A stretch of 64,000 nucleotides of DNA from Neonectria sp. B-13. Lineage: Eukaryota > Ascomycota > Sordariomycetes > Hypocreales > Nectriaceae. Shown one piece after another: positions 58,391-64,000 of this stretch (position 1 is the first letter of the stretch; every line of letters starts with the position of its first letter). The stretch spans positions 3,413,296 to 3,477,295 of the forward strand of contig NOKP01000001.1 of assembly GCA_002682825.1 (NCBI GenBank), in the 5' to 3' direction. The notes under the pieces were generated by a model. That model had not been told where the DNA came from, did not search any database, and saw only the letters and a list, made by a program, of their open reading frames with translations. The position numbers and the translations under genes were made by a program.

Positions 58391-60257
58391 GGTGATGGAG
58401 TCGTTGAAGGATGAAAGATGAAGGACGGAGAATGAGGAGAGGCTCCTGTCTGTGGCAGAGGTGGATTGCCGAAAGCAAGGCCCACCAGGCAAAGACGGAA
58501 ACGGATAGAGGGAAGAAGAGTGGTCACCGGGGAAAGGTGACGAGGTGAAGCTCGGTGAGCGCCGGAACTTGAGCCGGGGCCGGGATTAGGCAAAAGCACT
58601 TTGTAGAGTGCAGACAGGCACAGGTACAGGTACAGGAAAGGCAGGACCCCTGGAAGGTTGGGTCGCAATAGCGGGCAGAAACGCGGAACGCAACGAGGCT
58701 GGCTGGCCACTTGGTGAGGAAAAAATGGTGATAGAGTGACGTGAGAGTGGTGGGAAAGATTGACATGGAGGTGGGGTAAATAGCTGAGAGTTGACTGCGA
58801 CTGTTTCTGGGTGGCTTTCTGGATGGGTTTCTGCCCCACTATCAGCAATATACTGTATTCGTACCTAGCAATGTTGAAAAGTATCCCATGGCTATCGCCC
58901 GCTGCTAGCCCACGGTTAGCCCGCGTCCAGCCCGCGTCCACCCTCTCAACCTCTGCTCCCGAACCTCAAGGGTCCGATGCCGATTACGCTGAACCGGTCC
59001 AAGCGCACGTGTCTGGAAGGCGGTCAGGGGACTGGCTGGCCCTAGCTCAGGGCCGTGGCCGACTGGCCCGGCACGTCTCCGACCGGTCTCGGACCAATCA
59101 ACAAGCCCCCCTCCTCTTATTGTCTCCGACTCTCCGTGAAAGCTCCGTTTTTCTTCCTCACTTGCTCTCGATAGGAACACCTTCCCTAGCGCGGGACCGG
59201 AGGAGGGATAGGAAGGGGGGGACATTATCCAGGCCAGGGCACCACCGTGGGCAACATTGTTGGGCTGGCTGGCCTGGTGCGGTTACCGGGCTCGCACCTA
59301 AGTAAGTTGTGCCCTCGCTCATGCCGCGGATGGGTACATAGTATTATGTACAGTTGGCTGGGGCGGGAAGCCGATGGCGCAATTTTGCTGCAAATTTCGG
59401 CGTCCGAAAAGCGTTTTTTCTTCTTTACCCCTCCCCCTCCATTGACCAACGGCGCCGAATGCTTGCCGCCCGGCGATGGTGGAGTACCTGTTCCCGCCGC
59501 CGTCTTCCACCGCAATCCCGGGTACTGCTTTATCGAAGGCGAGCGCAGTGACAGCCGCCCCGACTACCGGTCGACCAAGACAGGATTTTTTTCTTCTGTC
59601 TCTCTCTCCCTTGCTTCCCCTGGGCTGGGGCACTGGGGTTCGGTTTCCCGCCTCCCCTGCTCTGTAGGTGGTGAACAAGGCTTACGGCCTGAACGGTACA
59701 AGGGCCGGTACGCTGCACGGAGAATTCAATGTACCTCAGCAAGTCAGGCAGTACATGCGTGGTCCTCTCGTAGTCTTGTCGCATCGCTCTCTTAGCCGAG
59801 CGAACATCAATTGTACAATCCGATACCACCCTGAGAGCCTAAAGTACAAGCTCAATTCCATTGTGGGCTTTTCGACTCTTTCCCCTGTGCTGTTGCGAGT
59901 TCCGCCCCCCGCCCTCTGTCTCTGATAAATCCTGCGACCTACGTTGCCGTATTCGTACATCCCCCTCCGCCTTTTCTATCCTTCACCTCCCCCCCATCTT
60001 TCCTCCTTGCATCCTCGCATCCTACTTCTCTTTCTCCCTCAGCTTCCATCATCATCTCTCTCCACCTGTGGTACGTCTCCGAAGCCCTCAATCCCCCAAT
60101 CGCCAGAGCGTCTTTCTTTTGCCGCTCTTCCTCGTCCATTGCTATTGTCCAAGTTCTAACCACCATCCTGCTTTCCAGTGACTCCCCGCTCCGTCACCAC
60201 AGAAAAGGCCTTTTCGCCTCGCTTCTTCTTTTCCATCCACCTCGCTTTCTCCCTNCA
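58391..60257. other. Divergent intergenic region between GPN3 and SAM synthetase
   Basis: About 1.9 kb. The right 300 bp are heavily pyrimidine-rich (CCTCCCCCCCATCTTTCC and similar), the usual promoter/leader of a highly expressed gene. One N is present at 60255. The ORFs in between have no recognisable features. Confidence 0.5.
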
Positions 60258-61638
60258 ATGTCTGCTACCAACGGCACCAACGGCGCCAACGGCACCAACG
60301 GCGTCCACGCCGATCCCGCCAGCTGGAGGCACTACAACGAGGGCTCGTTCCTGTTCACTGTACGTTTTCACCCCACCAACCCCGCGGTGCACAGTCATGA
60401 TGAGTGCCGCGGCATTCCTCACCAAGGAAATTCCCGCCGCTAACCGTCGTCCAGTCCGAGTCCGTCGGTGAGGGCCACCCCGACAAGATCGCTGATCAGG
60501 TTTCGGATGCCATCCTCGATGCCTGTCTCGCCGAGGACCCCCTCTCCAAGGTTGCTTGCGAGACTGCCACCAAGACCGGTATGATCATGGTCTTCGGTGA
60601 GATCACCACCAATGCCAAGCTGGACTACCAGAAGGTCATCCGCGGAGCCATCAAGGACATCGGTTACGATGACTCCTCCAAGGGCTTCGACTACAAGACC
60701 TGCAACGTGCTCGTCGCCATTGAGCAGCAGTCCCCCGACATCGCTCAGGGCCTTCACTACGATGATGCCCTCGAGCAGCTCGGTGCCGGTGACCAGGGCA
60801 TCATGTTCGGCTATGCCACCGACGAGACCCCCGAGCTCTTCCCCCTCACCCTCCTCTTCGCCCACCAGCTGAACGCCGCCATGTCCGCCGCCCGCCGCGA
60901 CGGCTCTCTCCCCTGGCTCCGACCCGACACCAAGACCCAGGTCACCATTGAGTACCGCCACGACAACGGCGCTGTCGTCCCCCAGCGTGTCGACACTGTC
61001 GTCGTCTCCGCCCAGCACTCTCCCGACATCTCCACCGAGGAGCTCCGCAAGGTGATCAAGGAGAAGATCATCAACAAAGTCATCCCCGCCAAGTACCTCG
61101 ACGACAAGACCGTCTACCACGTGAGTACCCTCTGGCCCACCCGGATGCAATTCCTCGAAACTAACGCGTGTTTTAGATCCAACCTTCTGGTCTCTTCATC
61201 ATTGGTGGTCCCCAGGGTGATGCCGGTCTGACCGGCCGCAAGATCATTGTTGACACCTACGGTGGCTGGGGTGCCCACGGTGGTGGTGCCTTCTCCGGCA
61301 AGGATTTCTCCAAGGTCGACCGATCTGCCGCTTACGTCGGTCGCTGGATCGCCAAGTCCCTGGTCCAGGCCGGCCTGTGCCGACGTGCCCTCGTCCAGCT
61401 CTCGTACGCCATTGGTGTCGCCGAGCCCCTCTCCATCTACGTCGACTCGTACGGCACCTCGGAGAAGAACTCCGACGAGCTCGTCGAGATCATCCGCAAC
61501 AACTTCGACCTCCGACCTGGTGTCATTGTCCGTGAGCTGAACCTTGACCAGCCCATCTACAGCCAGACGGCCAAGAACGGCCACTTCGGCACCAACCAGA
61601 GCTTCAGCTGGGAGAAGCCCAAGTCGCTCAAGTTCTAA
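60258..61638 (+). CDS. SAM2: S-adenosylmethionine synthetase
   Basis: Methionine adenosyltransferase making S-adenosylmethionine from methionine and ATP, the cytosolic methyl donor supply. Exons 60258-60359, 60455-61120 and 61177-61638; introns 60360-60454 and 61121-61176; 409 aa, slightly longer than yeast. The N-terminal extension is an Asn-Gly-Thr repeat (TNGTNGANGTNG) before the first core strand. Core motifs: [11 protein letters not shown] (35-45), hexapeptide GAGDQG (144-149), [15 protein letters not shown] (265-279) and the P-loop-like GGGAFSGKD (291-299). All catalytic residues look intact. The C-terminus is KSLKF. The codon bias is strongly C-ending, as expected for a highly expressed gene. 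Symbol by analogy with yeast SAM1/SAM2. The ambiguous base is 3 nt before the start codon and does not affect the protein. Confidence 0.96.
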
Positions 61639-64000
61639 GTCAACTCCATAATGGTTTTGGAGGAAAGAGAGTATTCAACAGCTCTCTGCAAACATTCAAC
61701 CTAGATGTTTAATCAGTCTATTTCATCAGGCAACTTCAGGCGGCGTACGGTTCTCAACGAAACCTTTGTAACTCCCACCGGAAAGGGAGGGGCGGTTTCC
61801 GGCATCTGATTTCATTTATTCCAAAGGTGGGAAATTTTTCATGATATACCAGGCACGGAGTGGGCGTCTTTCAACAAAGACAAAATGGGGCAAACCTGCA
61901 TTTGCGAGGCGAAGCAAAAAGGTCAAAGACTTGCATTTTGACGATACCCTTGTGAAGGGGATAAAGAGATACGAGACGCATGCATGATCCTGGCGTTTAT
62001 GGGGAAACAAAAGAATTTCAACATCTTTTCTTTCCTGGTTCTCTAGCCGAGCCAATGCAGTCAACTAGGCAGAGGATGATGGAACCATCCGGAGGCCATT
62101 CCGGATCTGGAGATGGAGCCGGAGAGAACAGCTTGAGGCTGTGATAGAGTGGCCCGTCGATGCGTTCGTAGGCGGTAGCTAGAAACAAGGAAGAACCCAA
62201 ATTTCGGGAAACACTTGGACTGTGCCTGTGACTGTTCTTTTCGTCGATGCCGTTCGTTCTCTTGGTGGGAGTATTATACGTGTTTGTCCAGACTGGATTG
62301 CTGTCCATCAAGGTTGTTTCAGCCCACAAAACTTGAGTACCAGGGCTCATGCGGTGTATAACGACCATCTAAGACAACTCTAGACCGTTGATGGCGCTCC
62401 TTATCAATCAACTTAATTGCTAATCTATGTCTTTGCGATTTCAGTCTGATCTCACAAGGAACTAATCGTTTGCTTCCAGTTGGGTTTGATAGCAAGTCAC
62501 GAAGAAGGCGGCAGACTTTGATAGATGCCAAATCATATCGAGTGTGCCATGTTTCATACACAGCGATGTAAATTATTCGCTTCTTACAGCCAACGGATCG
62601 CAATGTACGGTAGACAAAGACGTATGCGGTAGGTCACAAGACGTTGCATAGAGGCCGGTACAAATACATGCCGTAAGACGACGCAGCCAAAGCGGCGCCC
62701 GGATTCCGAAATATGGGGCTGATTCGGCGGGGTGTCGGCCGGGAAGACAAGGTGGCGACAGCCAGCGAATGCCGGCGAGTGAAGAATGAAGAGACACGAG
62801 AAATGTGACAGGAAACTCTCCTTGACCACCTACCTTACGTTTTATTGACCACTTCTTGTCGTGGTTGGTAATGCTCGGTCAAGCACTGACCCAAGAGCGG
62901 GCATCGGACGTAAGGTGATGTTGGGCCGATGCACGTCCTCCCTTCACTCAAAAGCTCACGGTCAAAGGGCCATTCACCGTTGAGGCACTGTTATGGCCGA
63001 TGAGATGGTGGTCGAGAAAGTTCAACAGCTGACGGTACATCACGGGTATCCTTGGATATGTACCCGCCAACCCGTCGATAACTCAACGTCCCGTTTGAGA
63101 AGACGGACGAGGATCAAGGCACGAGTACATCACGTGGAGACGGGGCAAAAGAAGGAGACTGAACTAGTATGGGAGGCAAAAGGTCGGCAGGAGTTGCCTG
63201 CCAAGCGATATTCAATGCCAGTTGTTGGCGAAAGCATCCTGCCGGGGACGCCTTACTGTGCGTGTAGGCTGGCCTATTCGTCAGTCCCCATCCAGAGGGC
63301 TATCCAACCCTGTGTTTAGCTGGCTCCGTGGCGGCGGCAGCTGGATGTGATGTGATGAGGCGACGGCAGGATTGTGGTGTTCACACAAGTTTTAGCCTGT
63401 CCTCGTGCTTCCTTTTTGTTTCTCCTTTGCCGTGTATTCACCTTATAGCCCAACGGAGATCCGAGACTGAGGCATGCACGCTACTTCGGAAGGCATCTCT
63501 GGCTTGCCCGTGCTCCGCGCGCGTGGACGTGAGGTTTGTGACATAGTGATACAATACTGTTGATGGATCCGGGCCCATTATTGCCCGGGAGGTCCATGGC
63601 GGATGAAGTGTGCTGTCATACGCACTTCGGCTCGGCTGCCACTTCGCGGTGTGGGTAATGTACACATCCGACAATAATTATCATATCCGACGTCCGCAGT
63701 TCCACACCTCCTCGACGCCGTTGAAGAAGAAGAAACATGACAGTTGGGAAGAAACCCCAAGAAAGTAATGACCAGGCCTTGTCCAAGCTAGGAAGCTCGT
63801 AGACGCAATAGCAGCCACTTCGAGTTGCCGCCCACCTACAGAAGCGCCCGTCCATCGGAAAAGTGCCACAACCCAACCTTACCAAACCCAGCCCCCCCTT
63901 TCGGGAAGTTGGCCCTTAGAGTTCCCCCTTCCTGGGCAGGGCTTGTTTCTGGTCACACTCTCCTTCTGAGAGGGTAACCGAGGGTTTGGTCTGGCGTTCC
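61639..64000. other. Terminal intergenic region
   Basis: About 2.4 kb. The first 200 bp are the 3' flank of SAM synthetase. Short ORFs on both strands (for example 62993-63319 on plus) show no domain, signal peptide or splice support. No tRNA or repeat noticed. Confidence 0.45.

Noticed and set aside
60440..61150. 236-codon minus-strand ORF over SAM synthetase
   Set aside because: Antisense shadow of a strongly C-biased gene; composition is Leu/Gly/Asp/Val only.
1..64000. CRISPR array, prokaryotic operon, or biosynthetic gene cluster
   Set aside because: No spaced direct repeats, no ribosome-binding-site spaced operons, and no PKS, NRPS or terpene synthase motifs; the genome is fungal.

Overview
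This window looks like nuclear DNA of a filamentous ascomycete (Pezizomycotina, most likely Sordariomycetes; I cannot fix the genus). The genes have short introns of about 45-100 bp with GTRNGT donors and CTAAC/CTGAC branch points 8-20 nt before the acceptor, strong C-ending codon bias, pyrimidine-rich leaders, and families typical of this group: a nitrate transporter with NirA/AreA-like promoter sites, a HOG-pathway MAPKKK, Kre9-like wall proteins and an HSPA12-type Hsp70. I reconstructed gene models by hand from splice signals and reading-frame continuity. No homology search was run.

Layout. 0-6.5 kb: the 3' part of a DHA1-type MFS transporter (+), a spliced histidine acid phosphatase-like membrane protein (-), a tRNA-Val(CAC) (-) and a four-exon peroxisomal 2,4-dienoyl-CoA reductase (-). 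6.5-16.7 kb: about 10 kb with only one small credible coding unit, a 54-residue protein, plus many short tandem repeats. 16.7-22.1 kb: an SSK2/SSK22-type MAPKKK (+) and a cytidine deaminase (+). 22.1-26.2 kb: a relic zone with a broken MFS sugar-transporter pseudogene and three perfect inverted repeats. 26.2-29.7 kb: a secreted Thr/Ser-rich repeat protein (-) and a Ser/Pro-rich conserved-looking protein (-). 32.9-38.9 kb: a divergent pair made of a coiled-coil accessory protein (-) and an eight-exon HSPA12-like Hsp70 (+), then an RS-rich WDR5/Swd3-like WD40 protein (-). 38.9-43.6 kb: no convincing gene.

43.6-47.7 kb: a Kre9/Knh1-like GPI protein (+) and a nitrate transporter (-) whose upstream region carries three perfect NirA-type sites and five GATAAG sites. 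47.6-52.5 kb: otherwise non-coding. 52.5-58.4 kb: a large Ser/acidic-rich protein (+), an Apq12-like nuclear envelope protein (+) and GPN3 (-). 60.2-61.6 kb: S-adenosylmethionine synthetase (+). The end of the window is non-coding.

Most recognised genes are independent housekeeping units. The best candidates for something less described are the divergent coiled-coil/Hsp70-like pair, the CDDE/GNFSTP repeat secreted protein, the tandem TAGTAG acceptor inside the MAPKKK catalytic loop, and the small cysteine protein in the 10-kb gene-poor stretch. I did not find a clearly novel multi-gene system such as a defence island or a biosynthetic cluster.
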